DNA of 64,000 nt from Sequoia sempervirens. Lineage: Eukaryota > Streptophyta > Pinopsida > Cupressales > Cupressaceae. Positions 1 to 12,399 of this stretch are shown one piece after another. The stretch is taken from assembly GCA_007258455.2 (NCBI GenBank), contig VDFB02018507.1, positions 363,578 to 427,577 of the forward strand. Reading direction: 5' to 3'. The position numbers and the translations under genes are program-made. The number at the start of each line of letters is the position of its first letter. Within the stretch, counting starts at the first letter, position 1. Below the pieces are notes generated by a model. The model did not search any database. It was not told where the DNA came from and saw only the letters and a list, made by a program, of their open reading frames with translations.

Positions 1-779
1 ATAAATGAAGATGGCGCCATGCTTAAATAAGATGAAATTCGCATCAATCTGACAACTGCAAGATTTAAAACCTCAGCTGAAAATAGAATCTTCTGATTGG
101 ACCCCTTTCAGTTACACTGATACTGACACTGAGTTTGGAAATAAATAATAATAAGTTAATATTCATCATGCAATAGCAAAGGCGCCAAAAATAGAAAATC
201 GCCATTCAATGCTAAAATATGCAAAATATTTGAAACTCCAGTTGACAATTGAATGAAGCTTTAGGCTTCACCGTTGGACTTCACCGATTCCAAAAAGTCA
301 TCATCTGAGCTCATAGGCGTCCATTTGCTCAAGATATTGCACTTTTTATTAACTTCCTATTTTGTAGCTGACGGCAAAGTCACGACTGGCCAACTTCAAC
401 ACTGATTTCTGAGTGACCGGGAGATGCTGAGACTGAACTGAGATATTCATCGGAAAGCCTGCTGAACAAGGAAGAAATGTCTACTAGGAGACACTACTGC
501 AAAATCCATCATTTAACCCCTTGAAAATTAGGCTCGATAAATTCATTTACGGTTCCGTGACTTAACCATTTTCCTAAACTGCCATCCGACACTTCAAACG
601 GCCGCCGATGGTAGAATCTGAACCCGCGACAGAAACTAAGCTCACGATGATCGGAGACATTCTGATCCAACGGATATATACACGACATCTGAAAAGCCGT
701 TAAGGGCCTCAAAAGTAAAAGTCGCTCGCTCATTAGCAGACTGATGTCATTTTGATGAAAGTTTAACTTTCACCAAAAT
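1..779. other. Non-coding stretch, possibly the older end of the tandem array
   Basis: No convincing coding region is seen. Short phrases (GGCGCC, CTCGG-type and 'ggctcgataaattc'-type words) resemble the ~207 bp units that are clear from about position 780 on, so this may be the most decayed part of the same array, but I could not align it with confidence. Confidence 0.35.
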
Positions 780-1880
780 ATTCTACTTGACCTCCGATAT
801 CTAGAGCTAGGAAGACCCGATTCGTGCACTATCTGCTTTTAACCAGATGCCGAAGGGCCCACAAGAGAAGTCTTCGAGGTGACGAAGCAAGAAAACCGCT
901 TCTAAGACCTCAAAAATTCCAGTGCGTATTTTATTTAAAATTACCGCTCCAGACTTAGCCATTTTCCGGACATCTTCACTTTGCAGTATTACACTAAAGA
1001 CCTCGCACGCAAGCGACTCCGAAATCCCGAAGGCCTACGACTAGGCTCGCTGGATAGATAAAATGATTACGCTCAATAGCCGTGAAGACTTCGAACGCGA
1101 ACGGGCTCATCTGACAGGCCTAAAGGCTAGGCGCCTCTGGACTGTGGAAATACACTGCAAATCGTTTGTTGTTTCGCCCGTGAAATTACGTGCTTGGTAG
1201 AATCTCTGCCACGACCACCTGGAACGTCGGATTGACAAGCAGAATGGTGCATCGCGGAGCTAGGCTAGATTATTGCTGATGTTAGGAAGACTCTGCCTGC
1301 AAATTTTGTCATTTGAAGGGTCCTTTAAACTAGCGCCCCTGGGCTGTACTTGCACTGGGAACAAACGGAGAAGCTCAAAAACGTGAAAACTCCATTATAA
1401 GCTGATCTTCAGACGACTGCTGCCGGAGTTCTGAAACTCGGATGACTGCGTTTGATATCTCGTTGGATAAGCAGACTAATTGTGAACAAATTGGCTGTAT
1501 CAGCTATCATAAATGCCAAGATTTACCCCCTCCTTAAGATGGGCGCCCTCAGGCTAGAGTTGCGCTTTTGCCTGAAAATGACAAAATTCTCGTATCTGGA
1601 ACTTTAGGGATTTCAACTTCTGACGCTGTTTGCCGGAGCTGTGGGTCTCGGAAAGCTTCGCTGGATAGCTTATCGGATAGCCAGACTAGTTCTGAAGAGA
1701 TTGACTAGATGCTTGAACATTTTAAACAAGATCTTAACCTTCAACAAGTTGGGCGCCCCTGGGCTACAGTTGCGCTTTCTGGCTTTTCCTCTGAGAAATC
1801 TTCATAATTTAACCATTGAAAACTCCGTTTCGATCACTGAAATGATCGAATGCAACATGAAATGCTGTCGTGAGATGTCC
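780..1880. repeat. Degenerate tandem array, period about 207 bp
   Basis: A GCGCC(C)CTGGGCT-like word recurs at 1131, 1333, 1543 and 1753 (spacing 202, 210, 210). A second anchor of the form CCGGAG..(T)CTCGG followed by 'gctggata' recurs near 1017, 1217, 1424 and 1635. Between anchors the units share phrases such as 'agcagacta' and 'acagttgcgctttt'. Divergence between units is high, so this is an old array. The period is in the range of plant satellite or subtelomeric repeats, but the family is not recognised. Open frames on either strand here are short and do not follow the period. Confidence 0.6.
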
Positions 1881-2671
1881 CTCCATCGTGAAACGCTCCA
1901 TTCTAAGTCTCTGCTTAGGTTCTGTTCAATAAAACTGGCTTTGACTGACAAAATATTGACAAAAACTCCATGCTTGATATTGCCCAAAATTGTATTTTAC
2001 ATCATTTTAGCAAGGTTTAGACTAATTTATGCAAAATGCCTTGATGAAGCAAAAAATTTGGTTTGGGTACAACAGATATCTGGTACAAGGAATCAAGATA
2101 TCAGATGAGGTGATTGAGTGATATGTGATAGGTGGGATCCACTAGTAACCCAAAGGCAAATAATGATTAGAGTAGGACCCGATATGGTTTTGAACCAGAT
2201 TTTATGCATTCCCTATCATCTAGAATCAATTTAAGAATAACGCAAGGGGGGTTTGGATGTGATGAATCCCTTTAGCCTGGTTTAATTTGTTTATTGCATC
2301 TGGATAAAATATAAATGAGGACATTGCCAAATTTAGGAAAAAGCATTAACTCCCTAAGAAGTTGAAATTGTTAGCCATTCTAAAATAGGGATATCTAGGG
2401 ACTAAGAATTCTCGGGAAGACTAAAGGTCATTGGATGAAATTGTGAAACTGAAAATCCTTTTAGAAATCAAGAGTCACTGGTAGTCAAATTGGAAAACAC
2501 AGTTTGAAATTGATTTGGTAATCAAAATAGGCAATTTAGTCTTTGGAGAAAAGTATAATTGGGATAAAATTTATTTTCCAAAGGATCTTTAGGATAGGGG
2601 GATATCAGAAAAAGCCATTTTCTTTTGTATCAGCGGTTCTTTAGTGTTTTAGAGAAAATAACCTAAACAAT
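1881..2671. other. Non-coding, nothing recognised
   Basis: AT-rich single-copy-like sequence. I see no coding potential, LTR ends or strong repeats. Confidence 0.5.
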
Positions 2672-3512
2672 CTATGTTACCAAATCGCTCGAAAACTAGG
2701 TCGATTCTGGCTACGAAACGTCTCGGAATTGGAGTATGTATGGAATCGGCGTGGAATCAGTTTGGGTTCGGAATTTTTGTCCTCAAATTTTGCTAATATC
2801 TGACCTCTGAAAAACTGTAACCAACATTCTTTACTCATGAAAAGTAAAATACCTAAATGTGACTTGGTTTTGTTTTAGAGGAAAATTATGAATTGAAAAC
2901 TATGGGAAGCAAAATAAGCGACGCCAAAAAACCCTCCATTTGTGTCCGGTAAGTCCAGGAAAGCCACTGGTAGGCGCACATCCATTTGGGGTGGTATGGT
3001 TGGGAAATACACTTGCATTGCTTCTTTGGATGTTATCAACCCCAAATAGTTTCATTTACTTTTATTATATATTTAATATATAATTTAAAATAATTTAATA
3101 ATTAATATTATAAAATAGTTTTAGAATTTAAACTATTATATATTATATTATAATATATTGTTTATTAAAATATATGTTAATAATTATATAATTATTAATA
3201 ATATTAAATTTCAAAATTATAAGTATAAATTAAAAACTTGTATGCTTATACAACATTATTAAATATAAATATATTTATTTTTAATTTATAATGTATATTT
3301 TTAATTTTTAATATATTATTAATATATTTAATGTTTCATATATGTATTTTTTTTAAATTTATAATTAATATATTTAATTTTAAATATATATCTATGATTT
3401 TTATATGTTTTTTGTATGGATGTATCCAAACGTACCCAGCCCCCAAATTGTTTTTGCTGTACCAATGTACCATACCCACATACTCAATTCCGATTCCGAT
3501 TTGGCAACTTAG
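2672..3512. mobile_element. hAT-like non-autonomous inverted-repeat element with very AT-rich core
   Basis: The left end (ctatgttaccaaatcg) and the reverse complement of the right end (ctaagttgccaaatcg) match at 14 of 16 bases. The flanking octamers, taaacaat and tacacaac, match at 6 of 8, compatible with a decayed 8-bp target site duplication. No transposase frame is present. Positions about 3055-3415 are almost pure A/T. The right-hand 90 bp is homologous to the right end of the element at 11508-12380. Assignment to hAT rests only on the 8-bp duplication. Confidence 0.5.
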
Positions 3513-6500
3513 TACACAACTTTTGGGGAAGCAATTAATGGTTTTTGTGAAAATAATTGTTTGGTGAATGTTAATTTGAGCATAGCTATTTTAGCATTCT
3601 TTTATATGATTATGATGTGTCCTGAGTTTGATTTAAATTTAACGTTCATAAATACTGAATTTATTTTTGAGCATTATGAAAGATTAAATTGGCACTACTT
3701 TAAATGATCTAGAGCTAAGCTATTATCACTTGAATTCAGTTTATTTTTGCAGGAGTGTGGCTACTTTCCTGATTGCATACTTGAGTTGTTTTCATTTTCT
3801 TATAAATTTCCTTTGTTTCTTCCTAACCTTTACTCTCTTTTTTTCATCTTTTTATTTCTCAAAAAAACTCATAGATTGTAAATAATTTTCTGTTTTGTTT
3901 TGCAGATAAGTTTGTTATAGTAGCTTGGAATTTAAGCTCTTGTAGGTATTTATGTGTGAATCAATAAGACTTATACAGGCTGTGTACAACTTGTGCGTTG
4001 GTGTTCTTTAAAATGCCTAAAATGGGGAGAGGAACTTTAGTTTATTTCATCTAAATCAAGCACCCATTGACATTCAAGTCACGTGTGTCTTAGATCTTCC
4101 TAATAAGGGTCATATTCAAGTATCTTGCCTAAAGAAAAAGTTAGGGCCACTTCAGTTTTCTCAAACTGTTTTCCCAATATTGGATGAGGATGTAAGACTT
4201 ATTTTAGAGCTTGAGGGTATTCTACATACCTGAGAAAAGTACTTATGTTCTAGGAATGTTGTCAACTATTTAATCAAATGTAAAAATTTATTAAGGGATA
4301 AAGCTTCTCAGGAGAACCGATCTTTTTTGATGCTCATCCCTTTGTTTCTAGGAGAAAACATTTTGAGACGGGCAGACATGTTATATATCTAATGGTGTAA
4401 TTAAGATAACTAATCTATTAGTTAAGAAGATTTACTTTCGTAATCAACGATTACATCTTTTGAGTTTCACCCCGTTATTCATATATAAACAATCATTCAC
4501 CTTTCATCATTTGATCATCACTTCTAAACATATTCAATCTTATATGTATTTTATATCTAATCATTTTAACTAATTAGGTGCTTTCCAATATCACCGGTCT
4601 CTTGGCATGGTCTTCTGTTTTACTGATAAAAAGTCAGTTCATCTCAACATCTCACATGGATTGCTTCCTAAGGATCACTTAACTAATAAAAGTATGGGTG
4701 TCCCTTAAATTTATAATAACTACCATAACAACATAACAAAATTGAGATGGCTGCAATGTGCAAACTTGCAGTACAGGGAAACATTTTAAAATTAACTATA
4801 GGAATTCAAATTCAGAAATGGTTATAAGTTATAACTTACATGTGAAACAATGAATCATAAAAAGCTGCAGGGATTGTAGCCACAATAGGACAAAGGTTCT
4901 TATAATCAAATGATAATGACATCTATACCCTGCTTGAGATGTCATTCTTCAGAGGCAAGACAGACCACAACTATAAATTCACTCTTGATCTTTTTTCTAT
5001 TAGGTTAATGGGAAAATTCTATGGCACATGTTGAACACCGGCAACTGTTTTGCTAAGAAGCCACTTTCGAAGGATATCTTTTCTGCCATAATGCGTTTAG
5101 GACTTGCACCCAGCCTTGTCAATTGGTTGTCCAGTTAATCGCCCAACAACATAATCAGCAGGGGAGTGAGTCTGGCAAGGTTTGGACACAGGTCATTGTT
5201 GTGGCAATTGCTTTAACCTTGCTACTAGACCATGGTCCTTTGCTGGATAGTTTTCTCTTGATCTTGGATGTCCATATCTATTTGGAATATTAGGATTGAA
5301 AGGTACCTTCAATTCACAAGGAAATAGGAAGATCTGCAACTTAATTTTATTAGTGAGTAACTGATATTGGACAAATACGTAATTGTAGATGCAGATTGAA
5401 GTAGATAACTAATACATGATTGCTTATTACTAGCACCATTCCAGGCAAGCAGTAGATTATATCCACCAGAGCTATTAACATATTCCATTTTTGAACACAT
5501 TCCAAATTTCTTTCTCTTGCAAAAATGCAGGCATGCAAGGCATCTCAAATGGAAGGTCATTTGCACACATTCTAGTTTTTGAAGAAGTGCAGATAAGCAG
5601 TTTGAGACAGAAATTCATGTTTGCTATTATTCATGAGTTAAGCAGTTTTTTTCTATGCATGTTTTGCTTCATGGACAATGTTTTACTTGGCTTTATTGAG
5701 ATTCATTTTGAGCTTGCATTGTTTTATTTCTCTTATGAATCTTGCCAAGGTAGCCATAGAAGTTGTAGATCTTCACATATATGCTCTTCAGCTGCTGGTT
5801 ACCAAACCAATTTCATATGATTTGCAATGCATATTGTATCATACTTCCCATCTGTCTATGCACTAATGCGTAACCTAATTATTTAAAATTAGTTAAATGC
5901 TTATAAGGGGATGCTTGATATAGTTTTCTGTGAATTACGGTGAATTAGAATTAAGTTCAAACTTAGTGATTTTATCTCCTTTTAAAAACAGTTGTATGGT
6001 AATTCTATTAAAGCTTAAGGGAATAGCGCCGAGCAGCTATCAATTTGAAGTGCCAATTAATGCTAGAGGACATTTTCAAATCCTATTTAAGATCGACACT
6101 CATCTTGTGACTATAGAAATGAGGGCTATTGTTAGGACAATGAATTTTCTAAACGTTGAATTTTTTTTGACAATGATTTTTTTTTATTTCATCTTTCTTT
6201 TTTGACATTTAAGGGATTGTAAAATCATATAATCAGCCCAAATTGTTTTAGACTGACCAGGCCAAGCAAATGCATTTACTGTATGCTACTTAGAGCAACA
6301 TATAGGGCTGCCATTTGAATTATAGAAGACAATGTCCATTTTGCCATATATGTTTATCATTTATTTGTGAATCATTTTCTTTAATAGTTTTTATCAGGAT
6401 TGTTTACATATCTATATATTTCCGATATTAACCCGGACATATCCCTAGTCCAGACTCTAAACATTTTGAATATCAATGCGACACTCACATGATTTACTGT

Positions 6501-7367
6501 TTATATCTCTCTGATCATAGAGGCAAGCACACATTATTATTTTTTCCTCTCCCATCAGAGGCTCATCTTCCTTGGATGTTGTGAGAGGTTCTAGGGGGAA
6601 TATCCAGTTTTTCCTTCCAGGATTGTCCAGTTTGCCACATATGGCATTGGACATTTACCTATGGGCATCCTTAGATTCGGCATTGGCTCTTTCATGGTGA
6701 TAGATGGTGATGCCATTAGCTCTTTGGCCCCAAGACATTGCTAAACCAATGTTACAACACTGATCCCTTTTCAGGGTCTTCTGCTTTGATGTTTATCAGT
6801 TCCATCCTTTGTTTAGTGATTCTTTCCTCACAAGGCTATTTGTACTTTAGGGAACCTGCAACATACTTGCAGCAGTACTTTAGTAAACCTGAAGCATACT
6901 TGCAGCAGTGCTACAGCAGACTTGTGGCACTGAGTGCATCTACAGGATACACATTTCTTATGGTTTGGTGTTTAACCACTTTAGGTTTTCCCTTTATTGT
7001 TTTGTTTGTATCTGTTTCGTACTTAGTGCATAGTTCCTTTTCGTAACGTATGTTCATTTACCCTAGTAGTTCTCTAACATAACTGATTTCATTTTTTGAT
7101 CCCCATTGACCTACTTTGGTCATCTTTGAACAGTAAATTTCTTTTTTTTCTTTTCTTTCTAGAGCCCAAACTTCACAACTTAATTGAAATGTGTGAAGAT
7201 TTATTTTTAACTTCTTTAGTTTATGAATATTAATCTCATTATTGTAATTACCAGTTTTAAAGTAATAGGGACTATCTAGTGTGTTGAACTGCCTGTGATC
7301 AATTGAAATTTGAACTTAATTATTGCATACCTTTTCTCTTGTGAATAATTGAAGCTATTTTTGTCAG
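3513..7367. other. Non-coding, no gene recognised
   Basis: AT-rich sequence with plant-intron character. Open frames up to 109 codons exist but show no domain, no codon bias and overlap each other on both strands. A possible solo LTR of unknown family starts near 4379 (TGTTATATATCT, with a CATATATAAAC TATA-like box about 100 bp in) but lacks clear target duplications. Near 6848-6915 a phrase with 'atacttgcagcagt' is duplicated locally. Confidence 0.4.
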
Positions 7368-7493
7368 ATAAGGGCACTCTACCTTATAGTGGAGAGCTTG
7401 GTAGAAGACAAATGCTGATGTTTCCAATGGTATTTGAGGTTTTTATGCAATCTCTGAAAGACAACACAGCCAAGGCTACAGATTTTGCAGACA
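7368..7493 (+). CDS. Candidate internal exon, unrecognised protein
   Basis: Open through 126 nt between a good acceptor (ctatttttgtcag) and a consensus donor (aca|gtaagt). The translation begins (D)KGTLPYSGELGRRQML, continues MFPMVFEVFMQSLKDNTA and ends KATDFAD. Its even amino-acid composition looks like conserved globular protein rather than chance AT-rich reading. It starts and ends inside codons, as internal exons do. I do not recognise the family. It could belong with the terminal exon at 27101, but the phases do not join directly, so at least one further exon would be needed. It could also be a pseudogene exon. Confidence 0.4.
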
Positions 7494-7551
7494 GTAAGTC
7501 TTTCTTATCTGATAATCACATATTGCCAATTTGTTTACTGGAGAAGCATAT

Positions 7552-7926
7552 ATGATGTTGAGGAAGCATTCTAATAGGATCATTTAAAGTTCTGTATCAA
7601 GATTGTACTCATCTTCTGATGACACCATTAACTCATAGTTTTAAGAATACATAGTTTAGTGTTGACCTAAAATACAATTAGGGTCATAATTAAGTCCATC
7701 TTTTGATTAAAGAAAAAGAGCTTTATTATGACAGTCAGGCAGTTCTATTCATGCTTCCACATTGTGACCTACAAACTAATTACAGACCCGTATATGGACT
7801 GTACAAATAGATGATGTTGAGAAAACATTCTAATAGGATCCCTTAAAGTTCTGTATCAACATTGTACTCATCTTCTGGTTACACCATTAACTCATTTTTT
7901 AAGAATGCATAGTTTAGTGTTGACCT
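7552..7926. repeat. Two-copy direct repeat of about 116 bp
   Basis: Positions 7552-7668 and 7811-7926 are about 90% identical (from 'atgatgttga' to 'tagtgttgacct'), offset by 259 bp. This is a local segmental duplication in what is probably an intron. The 142 bp between the copies is not repeated. Confidence 0.85.
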
Positions 7927-10111
7927 TGTTGGCACCAGTTCTGCATTTTGGTTTTGTGCATTTGGTTCTTATTGTTAGTTGATAGTCATGGTTTACATCC
8001 CCGAAGTACAAGTTTTGTCTTCATATGGTGTTTGAAGTGTTGGATAAATATTAAAATACCCATTAGTGAAGTGTAAATTCATTTACTAGCCTTTGTTATA
8101 GATTGGTTTCAAGAAATATTAAATGCATTTGTCTAAGGCGTTGTGAGCTGGAAAGAGAAGGGATTTATGAGGGCAATTATGTTTACCCTCTATATTAATA
8201 TTTCATTTTAGGTTGAGATTTTGTTAATTTTGCTATAGTGGTGGTGGGCCCATGTGTAAAACACATTGCAAAGGTCAAACACATGTAAAAATCATCTGTA
8301 TTGAGTGAGTTGTTGATGGTGGAGAAATTATTACATTCTCCTTTTATTGTTTGGGAGTGACTTGCAACCATAATTGCAGGCCACATAATGTTTTGCCAGT
8401 AACGATTTGATCAGTCAGCGTGCGGCTTCTTGTTGGCTGCAATTTTAAAAATGAATTTTATTTATTTTGATTTTAAAGAAATACGGGCACAAACTGTGGG
8501 ATGGAAGGTATTCTGCACATATATATGGAAAGACAAGGGAAGAAACCTAGCAGTGCGCTCCACAACAGAGAATGATGAAAGGCACATGGGTTCTATAGAG
8601 GAATATATGTGCTAGTGTGAAAGTTACATGAGTAACATGTGCATGAAGACTAGTCTATGCTCAAAGGATGAAAAGACATGAAATCATGATGGATATTTGG
8701 TAGGAATGCACTTATAGAGAAAATGTGTGTGTGGCTTTGCCATAACTTGTTATAAGATTCTAATAGGAAACAACCTTTTGATTGTGTTCTACTTAGACAT
8801 CTATTTAGAGCGTTTTTAGATTGTAGTATAGGGGTTCTATTTAGGGGCCCCATACCTAGTAAATACCATAGAGATATATAATTATGAAATTGCATTAATA
8901 GACCAGGTGTAGTAGTGGAAAGCAAGATAAACCAAATAAGAAACTAAACTACCCATAAACAACCATAGTGATACACCATAACATATACCAAGCTCAAAAT
9001 ATTTGTACAACAAACAATAGAGATAACCTAGTAAAAAAACCAGATCATAACAACCTTAAGGCAGCTTAGACACTCGCCAGTGCATCATTTTCATACCTCG
9101 TGGAGGGGATGACTAGTGTTCACAAGCCCTATTATGCACACCATTCCTAGTAATATTCACGAGCTCCATGAGAAGAACTTGTGGACCCTTTGCAATCTCC
9201 AACCCATGAAATTTAATACCTTTCTTCATGTATGCATGCCAATAAAGGACAAATGACATTATTGTCTTCTAGAATATGCATTGTGTATCCACCAATCACT
9301 TTTAATATGCCTTTAGATTGAGAAACCACCATGTTTTTCAACACCAAGCTAACATCCTTGCATAAGGCATCAAGGGCTTGTGCATATTCTATCAATGCCA
9401 AAACCTTGGAATTCATAAGTTGCATATCAATGCCCTCTAAACAATTTCTTATGTTGCACCACTGAAGGGGTGGCTAGGTTCACATCCTCTAGGTCCTTCG
9501 CAAACTTAGATTCTAGATGGAGCAAAGCTTCTAGGCTCTCCTTGACTTTTGTATCCATCACAACACCTTTCAATTTCTTAAGAAAACCTCCATTATGGTC
9601 CCTTGAGATCTAAGATTCTTGTTATTAAATAGCCCATTAGAACCCAATATTGCCTTCATCACTTTGAGCAATTCCTTCGAAGGGCAATTGAATATTTTTT
9701 TTAGCTAGAAGTGTGATAGGCTGCTCCTCCTCCACTAATCCCTTCATTGCCCTTACGAGTCATCAACCTATTCCCAAAACCCACCACGAGCACAAGACAC
9801 AACTAGAATGGAACTAATCCCAAGCACCAAATGGCATCAATACACATTGCCACCACCATTTAAAAACCTTGCAATCCCTACAACACCACTTCACCTTTTA
9901 GAGTAATGAAAAATAATTGAACCTTAAGCATGTATGTCTGAATGGAATAATCACATAATTGGGCCCATTCTTAATAAATACTAATCTCCTAATCATGAGA
10001 AGGCCACAAGCATTAGTGGGGTCGATCCAATAAAATGTACTTCTTAAGATTTTCTCACTCATTCACATCACTACTTTCTAGAGAAGAGAAGTGCAATTGA
10101 ACCCCCCCCTA
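7927..10111. other. Non-coding, nothing recognised
   Basis: No supported gene. Parts of 9050-10110 are more GC-balanced and may be the decayed 3' part of the LINE whose RNase H follows, but I could not identify domains in it. Confidence 0.4.
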
Positions 10112-10550
10112 ATTTGCTAGGTGATCCACCATCAAATGATGCTCTTTGTAGCAATGAGAAATGGAAATCTGATCATAATTCCTATTCTAGGATAGTCTTT
10201 CCTCTAAGTAGGATTGTAGATGCCAATTTAGGAGAAAAATCTTCTTAATCGCTTCAGTCACTATTTTTGAGTCTCCTACCCCAAGCCTACAAATCCCTAC
10301 CACATATGTGCCTTGAGACCCACTATAAGGTCTTCTAGTTTGCTTGATTATTAGTTTTGGTGCCTAGATGCAAAAATCCACCCATCAATATGTCATTAGT
10401 CAAATCCTTGATTACAAACCCAACATTGACTATGCTTGAATTATCTTTTGATGCTCCATCAAAATTCAATTTGGCCCCTTCCCTCAACACCTTCCATTGC
10501 TCATTTCTATCATTTTTCTCTCTTAGTATTATCCCATGAATGCGTAACAT
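10112..10550 (-). pseudogene. LINE-type RNase H domain remnant
   Basis: On the - strand the reading starts with KLNFDGASKDNSSIVNVGFV, then IKDLTNDILMGGFLHLGTKT and NNQAN. It continues in shifted frames with DSKIVTEAIKKIFLLNWHLQ, ISHCYKEHH and VDHLAN. These are the successive blocks of the plant RNase H-like domain found at the C terminus of many L1-type LINE reverse transcriptases: the first aspartate in NFDGAS, the GDS-like block, and the final Asp in the 'ADHLAN' block. At least one frameshift and several stops break it. No reverse transcriptase was found to its right, so the element is 5'-truncated or too decayed to see. Confidence 0.75.
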
Positions 10551-11507
10551 CTATATTAGTGTTAGTGAATGGTGAGAAGCAAAATTTTAATTGTTTCTAC
10601 TAGCTTGGATGTTTGGAAAAGCTAGATATCATTTGATAAAATTAGACTTGTCAAATTGTGAGAGCCTAGGCGAAAAATGGAAGGACAATGTTTTCATGTC
10701 CCCTCTTTGAAGCTAAGAAGTTAATTTAATAATTTAACTAAAATTGCCCAAAAAGAAACATTATGTTATATTCATAATAACACAACTTATGTTTTATTAT
10801 TAAAGAAATGTTTTATAAAGTGTCGATACGATAAGGGGCCAAAATTAATGTTTATTTAAAAGGTCTTTCTAGACACTTCTCAAATTAATTTTTGGAGGGA
10901 AAAGGAAAAAGAGAAAATAATATTAAATTCCCCTCAAAATATTGTAAAAGCAGTAGTTGGCTAGAGGGAAGGATCATCCATTGTATTGTTGTCAAAACCC
11001 CTTTTCTTGAAGATCGAGCACCTAGTGTTCATCTTTTGGTCGGAGGACAAAAACCCTCTTCGTATTGAAATTGGAGGACGAAAATCCTCTTGGTTTTTGG
11101 ATTGGATTTGGGGACAAGATGCCTCATATCCTTTAGAGGCAATTCTATCTAGGGATTGCATATGTTTGAAAAGATAATTTTTGGAGCAAATTGAAGATTT
11201 TAAAAGTTGTGTTGAATATTGAAGAATTTCCAGATTTCAGTTTAGTTATTTTCCAATTTCAGTTATTTTGGTTGTGGGATTTCTTAGAATATATTTCAAT
11301 TTGGTGTGATTTTCCAGAATTTGTGAGATGATTGCAAAGTACTTATTTATTTGAGTTTTCAATGTTAAATATTTTAATATTAATTTTAGTCATTTCTAGG
11401 CTTGCCATACCTTTTCTTTTTCTCAGCTTAACTTAAATGGATGTTAATATTCGTAGAAGGGCTGAATGTATATATATATATATCTATCTATATATATATA
11501 TATATAT
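10551..11507. other. Non-coding; GGACAAAAACCCTC-type motif and TA microsatellite
   Basis: No gene. A possible LTR start on the + strand lies near 10689 (TGTTTTCATGTCCCCTC, resembling the TGTAATGTCCCC starts elsewhere). Around 11042-11095 two phrases, ggacaaaaaccctc and ggacgaaaatcctc, also occur near 20808-20827 (inverted) and 46781-46826, suggesting one dispersed LTR family. A (TA)n tract occupies 11468-11510. Confidence 0.45.
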
Positions 11508-12380
11508 ATAAGTTATTAGGTACATCCCTTGGGGTTCCTGGTCCCATACTAAATGGGTGCAGGTATAGGTCTTGCGACGGGAGCGGCTTGGGTGAGATCT
11601 TGGGCGTACATAGTCCGCTCTTGGGTGAATGCAAGGGGACCCAAGGGCCACCCAAACGAAAAATTAAATAAAAATAATTTTTTAAAAACATTTTATAAAC
11701 AAAAATCATTCTTTTAAAACATTTTTATAAACAAAAATGTGTGAAATACCTAATTTTTCCATTAAGTGATAAAATTGTGAAAATGGTGCACACCATGAAG
11801 GTTTTTGTAGTTTCAAAGGCCTTAATTTGGGCTTGGTGGGGGGCTCTTCCCCTCGATCCTGCCTTCTATTGCGATAGGGAATGTGCCAAGGGCGCTACCC
11901 TTGGACCTCGCGTGGGGTGCTGCTTCTTGATCTCTTTGGGGGCGTTGCCTCCAAACCCCCACGAGGGGTGCTACCCCTCAATCCCGTTGGGGTTGTTGCC
12001 CCTCAACCCCATTGGAGTCTCCACTCCCAACCCCCACTAGTTGTTGGGATCTCTTGTCACAGAAGAAATGTGATTACAATGAGGGGGTTTGGGAATGGAG
12101 ACCCAAACTAACTTAGACAATTATATTTATGACTATCATAGTATCATTGATCAATGATGAAGTATCATACTATCAAAGATCAAATGTCATTATTATTATA
12201 AAGTATGATTTTATATGATATATCAAATATGTTTGCAATTTAGTATTAATTTTTGCATATATATATTTAATATATAGCCGTACCCAAATGTACCATACTC
12301 AAGAATTTTTTTTATTTGCTGTATTGGTATACCAAAACCCAACACTTGTACCTAACCTGGTACTAGACCTAGCAACTTAG
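11508..12380. mobile_element. hAT-like non-autonomous inverted-repeat element
   Basis: The left end (ataagttattaggtac) and the reverse complement of the right end (ctaagttgctaggtc) are similar. The flanks are atatatat and ttatatat, so a duplication is plausible but falls in a TA repeat. The right end is collinear with that of the element ending at 3512 (shared cgtaccca..tttgctgta..gcaacttag). No transposase frame is present; the open frames inside are overlapping and GC-skewed. The element has inserted at or near the left end of the Tat-like retroelement remnant. Confidence 0.5.
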
Positions 12381-12399
12381 TTATATATATATAGGGTAG

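Noticed and set aside
1641..2108. + strand frame of 155 codons
   Set aside because: It begins inside the tandem array and runs into AT-rich sequence; no domain, no splice context, not repeated with the array period.
5309..5866. Overlapping frames on both strands
   Set aside because: Short, mutually overlapping and without domain or splice support.
6738..7046. Hydrophobic + strand frame that looks like a membrane protein
   Set aside because: It arises from T-rich intron-like DNA and contains a local duplicated phrase; no homology recalled.
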